64,000 bases of DNA from an uncultured Bacteroidales bacterium (GTDB lineage: Bacteria > Bacteroidota > Bacteroidia > Bacteroidales > Paludibacteraceae). Positions 27,133 through 36,540 of the stretch are shown here, one piece after another. Positions within the stretch are counted from its first letter, which is position 1; every line of letters starts with the position of its first letter. The notes beneath the pieces are model-generated. The model did not search any database, was not told where the DNA came from, and saw nothing but the letters and a program-made list of their open reading frames with translations. The stretch spans positions 54,206 through 118,205 of the forward strand of contig CAMOJA010000005.1 in NCBI GenBank assembly GCA_946616535.1, read 5' to 3'. Both the position numbers and the translations under genes were made by a program.

Positions 27133-27206
27133 TGATCCGGTCGGGATTCGAACCCGAGACCCACAGCTTAGAAGGCTGTTGCTCTATCCAGCTGAGCTAC
27201 CGGACC
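27133..27206 (-). tRNA. tRNA-Arg (anticodon TCT)
   Basis: A 74-nt cloverleaf on the minus strand: acceptor GGTCCGG/CCGGATC, D-arm GCTC...GAGC, anticodon loop CTTCTAA with TCT, T-arm TCGGG-TTCGAAT-CCCGA, discriminator A, no encoded CCA. It is 130 bp upstream of rpoD and shares its promoter, so the tRNA may be cut from the rpoD transcript. Confidence 0.97.
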
Positions 27207-27285
27207 CGGAGCGTCCTCCCGACGGAACGGGAGGAGCGGCCTCCGCCTAGAAGGGCATAAAGCCACACTTAGGCAAAATAGGGCG

Positions 27286-27317
27286 CAAAGGTACTACAAT
27301 TATTTGAATTATGCAAA
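27286..27317 (-). promoter_or_regulatory. Promoter for tRNA-Arg and rpoD
   Basis: Minus strand TTTG, 20 nt, TACCTTTG, about 80 bp upstream of the tRNA. Confidence 0.85.
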
Positions 27318-27352
27318 TAAAATCGTACTTTTGTGGCTTTTTGCGGCGTTTT

Positions 27353-27667
27353 TTACAGCAAACTGTCGAAAAGTTGGGCTAAATCCTGCTTGCGGCATGC
27401 ACCTACGTGGCGATTTACCAACTCGCCGTTCTGGAAAAACAGCATCGTCGGGATATTCATAATACCGTACTCCTCGCAGGTATCCGGATTATCATCCACA
27501 TTCAGTTTACCTACTACTACCTTACCCTCGTATTCGTTCGAGAGCTCCTCCAAAATCGGGAGCATCATCTTACAAGGACCGCACCAAGCAGCCCAAAAAT
27601 CTACTACTACCGGTTTGCCTGACGCGATCACATCCTTGATGTTAGCGTCTGTAATTTCTACTGTCAT
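27353..27667 (-). CDS. trxA: Thioredoxin
   Basis: A 104-residue cytoplasmic disulfide reductase. The active site WCGPCK has Cys29 and Cys32; the buried Asp lies in VVVDFWAAW, and the cis-Pro is in NIPTML. The start codon overlaps the clpC stop by 4 bp (ATGA), so the two are translationally coupled and the gene is last in the manC-to-trxA run. Confidence 0.95.
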   Translation of the reverse strand: MTVEITDANIKDVIASGKPVVVDFWAAWCGPCKMMLPILEELSNEYEGKVVVGKLNVDDNPDTCEEYGIMNIPTMLFFQNGELVNRHVGACRKQDLAQLFDSLL

Positions 27668-29955
27668 ACTTGTTGTATTTGTTTAATGATTATTTTTTTC
27701 TGATTCGGTTTGCGCAAGAGGATATCCGTTAACGGATCTTCCAAGTACGTCTGTACCGCCCGTTTAACAGGTCTTGCACCATTCTTCTTATCGAAACTCT
27801 TCTCTACCAACTGCTCATTCACTTCCGTCGAAACACTCAGTTGATGTCCCTGCGCTTTCATCCGTTGTTGCAATAGACTCACCTCAATCCGTACAATTTG
27901 CGCAATAGTCTCTTTGCTTAACGGCTCAAAGGTAACCACATTATCAATACGGTTCACGAACTCCGGCGGGAACTGCTTCTGCAGCGCTTTCAGTAAGGTC
28001 GCATTCACCTGCTTCTGGTCCATCTCTGCCGCACTAAAACCTACGCCGCTGCCGAACTCCTGCAGTTGACGCGTACCTACGTTACTCGTCAGCACAATAA
28101 TTGTGTTCCTGAAGTCCACGATATGTCCCTGCCGATCGGTCAGACGACCTTCGTCCATCACCTGCAGCAGCACATTGAAGATATCCGGATGCGCTTTCTC
28201 GATCTCGTCGAACAGGATGATCGAGTAGGGTTTTCTCCGTACCGCCTCGGTTAACTTTCCGCCGTCTTCATGCGCTACGTATCCCGGAGGAGCTCCTACT
28301 AACAGACTCACCGTATGTTTCTCCATGAACTCCGACATGTCGAAGCGAATCATCGCATCTTTGCTGCCGAACATCTCCTCCGCCAGACATTGTGCCAGGT
28401 ACGTCTTACCTACACCCGTCTGACCCAAGAAGAAGAATGTGCCGATCGGTCGTTTCGGGTCTCTTAAACCCAGACGACTCCGTTGAATAGCGCGAACGAC
28501 CGTCTCTACGGCTTTGTCCTGGCCGATGATACGTTTCTTCAGCGTCTCGCCCATCGTACGCAAGCGCTCGTTCTCTGCCGTCGCTACGCGCTGAACAGGT
28601 ACGCCGCTCATCATACTCACTACCCCGGCTACATCGTCCGTCGTGATCATATACGGTTCGGCTTCGGTCTCGCCTTTCGCCTGTTGACGCGCATGACTGC
28701 GCGCACCTACTTCGTCCATCACATCGATCGCCTTATCCGGGAAAGCACGGTCCGTCAAATAGCGTTCGCTTAAGTTCACGCAGGCTTTCAACACCTCTTC
28801 CGTATATACCACATGGTGGTATTGCGCATAGTACGCGCTTAACCTGCCTAATATATCCAAGGTCTCTTCTACCGTCGTCGGACGAACGATCACTTTCTGG
28901 AATCTCCGTTCCAGCGCTCCGTCTTTCTCGATCGACTTCGCATATTCGGCCGTCGTCGTCGCGCCGATACACTGCACCTCTCCACGTGCCAAAGCGGGCT
29001 TTAAGATATTCGCTGCATCCAAACTGCCAGACGCATTACCCGCACCAATCAAGGTATGAATCTCATCCACAAACAAGATCACCTCCGGATGGTTCTGCAA
29101 CTCCGTGATCACCTGTTTCATGCGTTCTTCAAACTGACCCCTGTACGTCGTACCGGCTACCATCGAAGCCATATCTAAGGTGATGATCCGTTTGCCCTGC
29201 AGCGCCCCGGCTTCGTTATGCACGATGCGCAGCGCCAAGCCTTCTACGATAGCCGACTTGCCTACACCCGGTTCACCAATCAGTATCGGGTTATTCTTCT
29301 TTCTGCGACTCAAGATCTGTACCACCCGCTCGATTTCCACTTCTCTACCTACCATCGGGTCTAACTGACCTTCCTCTGCCAGTTTCGTCAAGTCCCGTCC
29401 GTATTTATCCAGCGCCGTCGTCTTCCCTTTCTTCATGTTCTTCGGCTGCTGACCTCCGCGCTGCGGCTGCCAGTTATTCTCATTCACGTCGCCCGTCTGT
29501 TCCGCCGAAGCCTGTGTCGTCTCCGAAGGAGCATAATGCGGTTGACCGAAGATGTCGGCTAACTGATTGAAACTGATATGCCACTCCCGCTCCAAGTACG
29601 CAGCTGTCGTATTGATACGCTCGCGTAAGATAGCTAACAGCAGGTGAATCGTACCTACCGCCTCCGCCATATACTCACGACTTATACCTTCTGCTATCCG
29701 CAGAATACGATCCGTCTGAGCGCTGCGCTGAACGGGTTCAATCATCTCTTCCTTACCTCGCTGCTGCTCCTCTAAATGTGCTTTCGCTGCGGCCACATCA
29801 ATAGATGTCTGCTGTAGCACTTCAAAAGCAGAACCCTCTCCTAAACGGAGGATTCCCAGCAATAAATGGTCCGGCTCTATGCGCTTGCTGACTAATCGCT
29901 CGGCTTCTTCCTGCGCATAGATAATTACTTTGTTCAAATTCTGTGTTACTATCAT
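27664..29955 (-). CDS. clpC: Clp protease ATP-binding subunit, ClpC/ClpA type
   Basis: A 763-residue AAA+ unfoldase that feeds ClpP or refolds proteins. A Clp N-domain of two repeats covers 1-145. The first AAA domain has Walker A GEPGVGKSAI (227-236) and Walker B ILFVDEIHTL. The second has GQTGVGKTYLA and IILFDEIEKAHPD, with a C-terminal D2-small domain. A Gln/Asn/Gly-rich linker (about 146-175) separates the N-domain from D1. I cannot see a coiled-coil middle domain of ClpB size, which favours ClpC/ClpA. It sits between the porin and trxA. Confidence 0.9.
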   Translation of the reverse strand: MIVTQNLNKVIIYAQEEAERLVSKRIEPDHLLLGILRLGEGSAFEVLQQTSIDVAAAKAHLEEQQRGKEEMIEPVQRSAQTDRILRIAEGISREYMAEAVGTIHLLLAILRERINTTAAYLEREWHISFNQLADIFGQPHYAPSETTQASAEQTGDVNENNWQPQRGGQQPKNMKKGKTTALDKYGRDLTKLAEEGQLDPMVGREVEIERVVQILSRRKKNNPILIGEPGVGKSAIVEGLALRIVHNEAGALQGKRIITLDMASMVAGTTYRGQFEERMKQVITELQNHPEVILFVDEIHTLIGAGNASGSLDAANILKPALARGEVQCIGATTTAEYAKSIEKDGALERRFQKVIVRPTTVEETLDILGRLSAYYAQYHHVVYTEEVLKACVNLSERYLTDRAFPDKAIDVMDEVGARSHARQQAKGETEAEPYMITTDDVAGVVSMMSGVPVQRVATAENERLRTMGETLKKRIIGQDKAVETVVRAIQRSRLGLRDPKRPIGTFFFLGQTGVGKTYLAQCLAEEMFGSKDAMIRFDMSEFMEKHTVSLLVGAPPGYVAHEDGGKLTEAVRRKPYSIILFDEIEKAHPDIFNVLLQVMDEGRLTDRQGHIVDFRNTIIVLTSNVGTRQLQEFGSGVGFSAAEMDQKQVNATLLKALQKQFPPEFVNRIDNVVTFEPLSKETIAQIVRIEVSLLQQRMKAQGHQLSVSTEVNEQLVEKSFDKKNGARPVKRAVQTYLEDPLTDILLRKPNQKKIIIKQIQQV

Positions 29956-29962
29956 ATATTTC

Positions 29963-30003
29963 CTCTAAACCCTAAACTTTAAACCTTCAACTTTCAACTT
30001 TAT
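29963..30003. repeat. Heptanucleotide tract (CTAAACC/TTCAACT)n
   Basis: Five units changing gradually from CTAAACC through TTAAACC to TTCAACT, in the gap between the porin and clpC. Confidence 0.85.
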
Positions 30004-30006
30004 AAC

Positions 30007-31950
30007 TTAGTTATAAAAATGCCATGCCAATCCCGCGCGGAACACATCCCTGTTCGTCGGGTAACCCGGCATGGTCAGATACCCGGTGCTCTTGGTGTCA
30101 AACCAATAGCTGACATGTTGGTAATGCGCGAAGAAACGCAAGCGAATCGATCGCACATAGAAGTTTGCATACACGCTCATCCACGGGTAGTTACCTACAT
30201 TTGTCGTTTGTTGGCTTGCGAACATACCCGTCTCGGGACATAACACCGGTGCATTGTAGCGCGTGAAATAACGCAGGTCCACACCAATCTGTGCATCTAA
30301 CGCCCTGAACCAAGTGCCGTGGTAATAGAGACGATGCTGCAATATCAGCAGAGGAACCGCCATGATGCTGTCTCGTGTGCTATACTGAATCACCGCCCGG
30401 TTCTCCAGATTCACCCAAGGCGTCGTGATATCGGCCGTCACATCGCCCGTGAAAATCTGTACGCTGCCCTTATATTGATGCGGACACCAGTCGCTTGCCG
30501 AGACAAAGATCGGATTGGTCTGGTTCTCAAAACTGAAGTCAATCTTCGCTTTCACCCACTTCGTCGGATAAGCAATCGTCGCCCCGCCTAAGAACCGATA
30601 GGTAAACCCGAAGTTATTCTCCCATCGGATATGGTTCGAGTTATAATGTTGCAGATACCAGTTCGGCGTCTCGCTCTTCGCATAAGCGCGCGCAGAAATC
30701 AACATCGGATACTTACCCGCTTGGAACTTCGTCTGCAGTTTGCCTTCTACGTTAAACTCACCGATCTTATAACCCACTACGCAAACTTTGCCCTCTATAT
30801 TATAGTGTACGTTCGCGCCGCTGTGCTTGTGTATCGCGCCGCCCACAAACGTGTTGTTTGTCCATTTATAGTCATAAATACTGTCGTACGGTACGCTGTC
30901 GCGCATGAACCGCTGACATTCGTTCATCGCAAACACTGTTGCGCCGAACTTCAATTTTGTGTTGTATGCTTCGCAGAAGGTGACCGCAACCGTGTTGCGA
31001 ATCGTCAGCACATCTGTTGTGTCGTTCGTCTTGGACGAATCATAATAGGTCGTGTCGTAAAATCCCTGCTCTGCCGTCTTCTCGATATACCGTCTGTTCG
31101 AGTTATTGGTCTCGAAGATATGACTGAAGGTCATAATAGGAATATACTCCACTTTGATGGTATCACGCAATTCCCTTCGTCCGTTCTCGATCACCTCAAT
31201 CGAATCGTGATACTCTCTGTCTTTTGTTATCGCATATTGGTTATGCAGATACCCGCTCAAGTAGCGATAACCAATCATTGAATTGAGTCGTACCGGTAAG
31301 TCCTCTGCGCTCAGCGGACCCGATAACTGACTCACGTCTCGCAAACCGCCGTTGTTGAACGAACTCAACTGACTCCAACCGAATGCGGCATGCATCGAGT
31401 AGTGCGCACCCGTGTAACTGCCCCATACCGATCCACGGTATAACTTACCCGACGTATTGGCGTAGTGACCGATTGAATTTAGATAGTCCATCTCTAATCC
31501 TAAGTTCAGTCGCCGCCCCAAGTTACCGGTAAACAAAAAATCGATATCGTTCTCCTCGTGTCCGCTTGTGAAGCCTTTCTTATACGCTACGGTCGAGTAG
31601 GGGGTCGTCGTATTGAAATAGCGCTGCTCCTGCGGCGTGACCACATAGGGCGTCAGACTCCAGGCAAACGGGTCTTCTATCGTACGCACCCGATCATTGA
31701 TCACGCGGCTCTCGATAGGCGAGACGAGGATATTGCCGTTTGTGGCGCTGCTGATGGAGTAGTTGTTCTGTACATCTACGTCCTGATAATTCAGCATTAG
31801 CGTATCCATGAAGGCAATCGTATCCGCGACGGCGCTGTAACCCGGCATCTGCCAGGTATGAATCACCGTCTTCGTACGCGGCTGCTTGGCAGCGGCCACA
31901 AGGGTCGCTGCCAACAGCACTAATACTATACCGATACGTTTAAATTTCAA
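30007..31950 (-). CDS. Putative porin (Bacteroidota outer-membrane family)
   Basis: A 647-residue exported protein with signal sequence KFKRIGIVLVLLAATLVAAA. The mature part starts with a conserved-looking TVIHTWQMPGYSAVADTI segment and continues as alternating amphipathic beta strands rich in Tyr, Asn and Arg. It ends AGLAWHFYN, an aromatic-rich terminus usual for outer-membrane barrels. It fits the family named putative porin in Bacteroidota. There is no ATG at the signal peptide; translation seems to begin at TTG (31950) inside a 7-nt repeat. It lies between GH57 and clpC on the long minus-strand run. Confidence 0.8.
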   Translation of the reverse strand: MKFKRIGIVLVLLAATLVAAAKQPRTKTVIHTWQMPGYSAVADTIAFMDTLMLNYQDVDVQNNYSISSATNGNILVSPIESRVINDRVRTIEDPFAWSLTPYVVTPQEQRYFNTTTPYSTVAYKKGFTSGHEENDIDFLFTGNLGRRLNLGLEMDYLNSIGHYANTSGKLYRGSVWGSYTGAHYSMHAAFGWSQLSSFNNGGLRDVSQLSGPLSAEDLPVRLNSMIGYRYLSGYLHNQYAITKDREYHDSIEVIENGRRELRDTIKVEYIPIMTFSHIFETNNSNRRYIEKTAEQGFYDTTYYDSSKTNDTTDVLTIRNTVAVTFCEAYNTKLKFGATVFAMNECQRFMRDSVPYDSIYDYKWTNNTFVGGAIHKHSGANVHYNIEGKVCVVGYKIGEFNVEGKLQTKFQAGKYPMLISARAYAKSETPNWYLQHYNSNHIRWENNFGFTYRFLGGATIAYPTKWVKAKIDFSFENQTNPIFVSASDWCPHQYKGSVQIFTGDVTADITTPWVNLENRAVIQYSTRDSIMAVPLLILQHRLYYHGTWFRALDAQIGVDLRYFTRYNAPVLCPETGMFASQQTTNVGNYPWMSVYANFYVRSIRLRFFAHYQHVSYWFDTKSTGYLTMPGYPTNRDVFRAGLAWHFYN

Positions 31951-31974
31951 ATCTAAAATCTAAAATCTGAAATT
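31948..31974. repeat. Heptanucleotide tract (CTAAAAT)n containing the porin start codon
   Basis: Three to four units of ATCTAAA; the last one contributes the TTG that appears to start the porin gene. Confidence 0.8.
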
Positions 31975-33238
31975 ACTTCTTCTTCTTAAGTTTTGCTTGA
32001 AGAAGTTGTATCTCTTCTTCCTGGTTGCGGATGGTCTTGAGCAACTCATTCAACTCTTCGTTCTCAATCGTTGTCGGATATTGCTCCTCTACGGTCTGCA
32101 AGAAGTCGGACAGCACATTCATATAGTTGATGAATGCGTCGTAAGCCGATTCGTACTGCGTCTCGCCCTGATCGATATGATTCATATAATGCAGGTAGTT
32201 CACATCCTGCAGACGCAACCAGTTGGTCTTCAGCGCCTTGTCTTGGCATAGGTGAACGCGCTCAGCCACGGCATACAGTTTATGAATAGCCTCTTGCTGC
32301 AAGTCATTTCCGGCATATACACTCAGGTCTTTTGCCTCGCCGCTCCAAGTCAAAGGATACGGACTCGACAATACATCCTCCGCCGCCAGTTTCTTCGCTG
32401 CTTCAGCCGGCGTCATGAAGCCCATCTCGCGCTCTAACGCATAGTACGGCAGTGCCTTGAGGAAATCGAAGATACCTGTGCCGGCATTCTGACGAACACC
32501 GAAGGTCTCTGCGCCTACCCAGATATTGATGATGTCCTCGCCTTCCGGCAGGTCCTTCAACTGGTTCGCATATTTCTCTGCGTCCATCGGGAAATTCGGC
32601 CAGTTAGGATCCGAGAAGTGGAAACTCAACTCATCGCTCAGGTTCATGTTACGCAGCAGCACTTTCATCTTCGGAGCACCTGCCGACTGATACATCTTAT
32701 TCGGTGTCTTCCAACTGATCACGTGCTTTGCGCCCTCGGTCATGATCGCTTTGTAACCCAGTTTATTCAACTGATAAGCGGTCTCATCCGTGTACAGCAA
32801 CTCGGTGTTCCAAACCGTCTGAGCCTTTACACCCAATACGTTCTCTAACAGTTCTCCTTGTTTCTTGAATTGCAACTTCATCTCGCTCTCGTTGTACTCC
32901 GAAGCCAACGAATAGCTGTACGGCGTAGCTAAGAATTCAACGGCTTTCGTGGCTGCCAACTCCTTGAGGATATCAATCATCTCCGGATTGAACTGCTCGA
33001 ACATCTCAATCATCGTACCACTAACGCTGATTGCGCAGTGGAATTTACCCTTGCTCAGGTTGATCATATCTTTGATCGTCTGGCAAAGCGGTAAGTACGA
33101 GGTGTTAACCAACCAGTTAACGTGCTCTTCGGTAGCCATATCATCGTAGTAGTAATGATCGTGGCCGATTTCAAAGAAACGATAGCGCTTCAGACGGTAA
33201 GGTACATGCATCTGGAAGCAAAAACATATATTTTTCAT
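31973..33238 (-). CDS. Glycoside hydrolase family 57 (alpha-amylase/glucanotransferase type)
   Basis: A cytoplasmic alpha-glucan hydrolase or transferase of 421 residues. The N-terminal ICFCFQMHVPYRLKRYRFF contains the conserved histidine of the GH57 barrel. TVWNTELLYTDE (about 140-151) is the region where the family nucleophile Glu is found. The C-terminus is helical and ends in a Lys-rich coiled-coil tail. With the adjacent GT4 and debranching enzyme it forms the glycogen gene set seen in Bacteroides. No signal peptide is present. Confidence 0.88.
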   Translation of the reverse strand: MKNICFCFQMHVPYRLKRYRFFEIGHDHYYYDDMATEEHVNWLVNTSYLPLCQTIKDMINLSKGKFHCAISVSGTMIEMFEQFNPEMIDILKELAATKAVEFLATPYSYSLASEYNESEMKLQFKKQGELLENVLGVKAQTVWNTELLYTDETAYQLNKLGYKAIMTEGAKHVISWKTPNKMYQSAGAPKMKVLLRNMNLSDELSFHFSDPNWPNFPMDAEKYANQLKDLPEGEDIINIWVGAETFGVRQNAGTGIFDFLKALPYYALEREMGFMTPAEAAKKLAAEDVLSSPYPLTWSGEAKDLSVYAGNDLQQEAIHKLYAVAERVHLCQDKALKTNWLRLQDVNYLHYMNHIDQGETQYESAYDAFINYMNVLSDFLQTVEEQYPTTIENEELNELLKTIRNQEEEIQLLQAKLKKKK

Positions 33239-33246
33239 AATGCTAT

Positions 33247-33281
33247 TAAATTTACAATTTACAATTTACAATTTACAATTC
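33247..33281. repeat. Heptanucleotide tract (ACAATTT)4-5
   Basis: Near-perfect units of ACAATTT fill the whole gap between the GT4 stop and the GH57 start. Confidence 0.9.
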
Positions 33282-34544
33282 TTAAAGTGTGTGATTGATC
33301 ACGCCGTCATAAATCTTACGCACTTTAAGACCCGCGTCGGACCATTTGATGTTATTGACCTCCGCAATACCCAGATCGTGCAGACTCTTGTACATCGCCG
33401 GATACTTCACGATCGCATAGATCGCATCGGCCATCGCGTCGATGTCCCAATAGTCTGTCTTGATCGCGTGCTGCAGGATCTCAGCGCAACCGGACTGATG
33501 ACTGATGATAGACGGACAGCCTACCTGCATTGCCTCCAGCGGACTGATACCAAACGGCTCACTCACACTCGGCATGATATATACGTCGCTCATCGCCAGC
33601 ATCTCTTGAACCTGCTTTCCGCGCATGAAGCCCGGGAAGTGGAATTTATCGGCAATACCGCGTTTAGCAACCAGATCAATCATCTCTGTCATCTTATCGC
33701 CGCTACCGGCCATCACAAACCGAACACCGTTGGTCTTGCTCAGTACGCGTGCTGCGGCTTCTACGAAATACTCCGGTCCCTTCTGCATCGTGATACGACC
33801 TAAGAAAGTAACCAACTTATCCTTGCGCTCCGGTTTTGTGAACTCCTCCGGATGAGCCAAAGGCTCAACGGCGTTGTGAACCGTACTTACCTTACGCGGA
33901 TCAATACCGTATTTCTCAATTACCGTGTTACGCGTCAGGTTACTTACGCATATGATATGATCCGCTGCCTCCATGCCTCGTTTCTCGATCGCGAACACCG
34001 TCGGGTTTACATTACCGCGGCTGCGGTCGAAGTCCGTTGCATGCACGTGGATAACAAGCGGTTTACCGCTGATCTGTTTGGCAAATACACCGGCCGGATA
34101 GGTCAACCAGTCGTGACTGTGGATGATATCGAAGTCCAAGGTATGCGCCAATACCGAAGCTACCGCCTCGTAGTTACCGATCTCTTCAATCAGGTTGTCG
34201 GGATAACGACCCGAGAAACCGATGCAGCCTAAATCATCCGTTCCGATACGACGGAAGTCATAGCGGATACCATCGCGGAAACGATAGTACTCCTCCGGAG
34301 ACATACGACCCGCCATGCGCTCTTTCACATAGTCGTAGTTGACGTCTTTCCATACTACCGGAATACTGTTCGCGCCGATGATACGCAAGAAAGACTGATC
34401 CTCGTCACCCCATGGTTTCGGAATGACGAAGGTGATCTCCATGTCTTTCTGCTCACTCATACCGCGAGTCAAACCGTAACTCGCTGTTCCCAAACCACCT
34501 AAGATATGGGGAGGAAACTCCCAACCAAACATTAACGCTTTCAT
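33282..34544 (-). CDS. Glycosyltransferase family 4 (glycogen-synthase-like)
   Basis: A 420-residue GT-B glycosyltransferase. The donor-loop region FPPHILGGLGTASYGL is near residue 11. The nucleotide-sugar-binding segment with the ExxxxxxxE motif is SEPFGISPLEAMQVGCPSII (about 335). The position between a debranching enzyme and GH57 suggests alpha-1,4-glucan synthesis from a nucleotide-glucose donor. This is inference from context; other sugars are possible. Its start overlaps the debranching enzyme stop by 4 bp. Confidence 0.85.
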   Translation of the reverse strand: MKALMFGWEFPPHILGGLGTASYGLTRGMSEQKDMEITFVIPKPWGDEDQSFLRIIGANSIPVVWKDVNYDYVKERMAGRMSPEEYYRFRDGIRYDFRRIGTDDLGCIGFSGRYPDNLIEEIGNYEAVASVLAHTLDFDIIHSHDWLTYPAGVFAKQISGKPLVIHVHATDFDRSRGNVNPTVFAIEKRGMEAADHIICVSNLTRNTVIEKYGIDPRKVSTVHNAVEPLAHPEEFTKPERKDKLVTFLGRITMQKGPEYFVEAAARVLSKTNGVRFVMAGSGDKMTEMIDLVAKRGIADKFHFPGFMRGKQVQEMLAMSDVYIMPSVSEPFGISPLEAMQVGCPSIISHQSGCAEILQHAIKTDYWDIDAMADAIYAIVKYPAMYKSLHDLGIAEVNNIKWSDAGLKVRKIYDGVINHTL

Positions 34545-36517
34545 TGTTGTGCCTCCTTTTCTTGAGCCTCTTTTTGCTCGCGTTCATACTTCTTCAATGT
34601 ATCCAGCAGACTGATTACTGCTGCTACGCTCGGTGCACTACTCATGCCGCCGTGTCCTTTGTACGGCGGGTTACCGTCGTAGAACTCATTCAGCGTACCT
34701 ATCGTCAACTCGTTCATCTCGGCTTCGAAACCAACCAACAGACGCTCCATGAAACTGGTACCGCTGTATTTATAGACGTTCATATAAGCACGCGAATAAG
34801 CGGTGATGGTCGACGGCCATACTACGCCGTTGTGCAGACAGCGGTCGCGTTCTGACAGCGCTACGCCGTACATCGGACGGTAGTTACCGCTCTTCGGACT
34901 CAAGCTGCGCAGACCCTTCGGCGTTAACAACTCCTTCGTGCATATATCGACTACCGCTTTCTGCTGTTTCTTATCCAGCGGACTGTACGGCAGACCAACC
35001 GCCCAAATCATATTCGGACGAACTTCCTTGTTCTGATAGTTGTCAATCACGAAGTCATTCAGATAGATGCCGTTCCAGAAGGTCTTTACAAACGCATCCT
35101 TGGTGATCTCTGCCTGATATTCCATCAGGTCGGCACTCGTCTCCTTACCCATCTCGCGCAGCATCTCTGCCGTGAAGCGCATCGCGTTGTACCACAGCGC
35201 ATTCACCTCTACGATATAACCCGTACGCGGGGTGACAGGCCAACCGTTCTCGATGGCATTCATCCATGTGGCCGGACGTTGTGTGCCGTCCACCCAAAGC
35301 AATCCGTTCTGGTGCAGTTTGGCACGCGGGTGGTTCTGCTTACGATACCATGTGATGATATCCAAGCATATCTGGCCGTACAGGTCAGCCGCCTCTCTTA
35401 CCGTATATTTATGTGCGAATTTCTGACAAGCACGAATGAACCATAACAGTACATCCGGTTCGTCCATACCCGTCATCTTGATATCATGAATCTTACCGTT
35501 CATGAACTTCAGCACCTCGTCCACCGCGGTCTTGTTGATGATTGCATCCCAGTACTCCGGACGATCGATATCCAGCGTACAGCTGGCTACGCTAAAGAAC
35601 GTCGTGCGGGCATCGGCTTTAAACCACGGGAAACCGGCTAACAAGTAGCACTTGTCTCCTTCGCGTTTATAGAATTGGCTGGCGCTGTTCTTCAGCGTGC
35701 TGAACATGTCATCACGACGGTTACGGCGCTCCATCTCTTTCTTCCAGATATGCTTCAACTGACCCGTATTGCACTCCGTCACACCGGCCGCGAAGATGAT
35801 GCTCTCGCCTTTCTTTATCGGTAACTCGAAGTAACCCGGTACCAACAGGTCCTCTTTGAAGGCGTAACCGCGCTCTTTCTCTTTGCGGTACTCGATGTCC
35901 TTGTACCACTGCGGGTCATGATGATACTCGACGGCCTTGCTGAACTGCATGTACAGATTCGGGAAGCCCGGATACATGCGGTTGAAACGACCGTTCTCGC
36001 ACTCGTCCATGTTCGGGTTGGCTAACGGGTTCTCGTGCGTTAACTCGTTCACGCTTCGGAATGCCAGGAACGGACGGAAACGCAATACCGTCGGACTACC
36101 GCTCTCGAGCAACGTGTAGCGAATCAGCACACGCGGTTCGAAACTAACCAACAGACGCTCTTTTTGTAGCACCATCGCGCCTACGCGGTACGTAGTGCGC
36201 GCAATCACTTCGCAGTCAAACTCGCGAATGTACTTGTGTCCGTTCGGACTGAAGTGATTCTCTCCGTACTCGTGCAAACCTAAGTTAAACTCCGCACCAT
36301 GTTGGATCACCGTCTCATCCAAAGAACTGAGAAGCACGTAGTTGTCTTCTCCCAATTCCGGAATAGGCATCACCAACTGGCCGTGGTACTTACGTGTGTT
36401 GCAATCAACGATGGTCGTTGAGTTGTACACACCGGCACGGTTCGTTCGAATCATCTCTTTCTGAAGCGAACGCTCTAAATTAACAAGCACTGTCTTGTCA
36501 AAATTCAGATAACTCAT
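34541..36517 (-). CDS. Glycogen debranching enzyme (amylo-alpha-1,6-glucosidase)
   Basis: A 658-residue cytoplasmic enzyme with an N-terminal GDE beta-sandwich (about 20-240, with VDCNTRKYHGQLV and FSPNGHKYIREFDC). The C-terminal (alpha/alpha)6 barrel of the amylo-1,6-glucosidase family has FPWFKADARTTFFSV, DEPDVLLWFIRACQ, LLWVDGTQRPATWMNA and HNGVVWPSTITAY. These segments hold the likely catalytic acids. It is coupled to the downstream GT4 gene and preceded by manC with a 23-bp gap. Confidence 0.92.
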   Translation of the reverse strand: MSYLNFDKTVLVNLERSLQKEMIRTNRAGVYNSTTIVDCNTRKYHGQLVMPIPELGEDNYVLLSSLDETVIQHGAEFNLGLHEYGENHFSPNGHKYIREFDCEVIARTTYRVGAMVLQKERLLVSFEPRVLIRYTLLESGSPTVLRFRPFLAFRSVNELTHENPLANPNMDECENGRFNRMYPGFPNLYMQFSKAVEYHHDPQWYKDIEYRKEKERGYAFKEDLLVPGYFELPIKKGESIIFAAGVTECNTGQLKHIWKKEMERRNRRDDMFSTLKNSASQFYKREGDKCYLLAGFPWFKADARTTFFSVASCTLDIDRPEYWDAIINKTAVDEVLKFMNGKIHDIKMTGMDEPDVLLWFIRACQKFAHKYTVREAADLYGQICLDIITWYRKQNHPRAKLHQNGLLWVDGTQRPATWMNAIENGWPVTPRTGYIVEVNALWYNAMRFTAEMLREMGKETSADLMEYQAEITKDAFVKTFWNGIYLNDFVIDNYQNKEVRPNMIWAVGLPYSPLDKKQQKAVVDICTKELLTPKGLRSLSPKSGNYRPMYGVALSERDRCLHNGVVWPSTITAYSRAYMNVYKYSGTSFMERLLVGFEAEMNELTIGTLNEFYDGNPPYKGHGGMSSAPSVAAVISLLDTLKKYEREQKEAQEKEAQQ

Positions 36518-36540
36518 GATGTGTTTAAGTATTAAGTAAA

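Noticed and set aside
26142..27164. Longer RpoD frame starting at 27164
   Set aside because: It would translate part of the tRNA-Arg gene; the ATG at 27002 gives the known Bacteroides-type sigma length.
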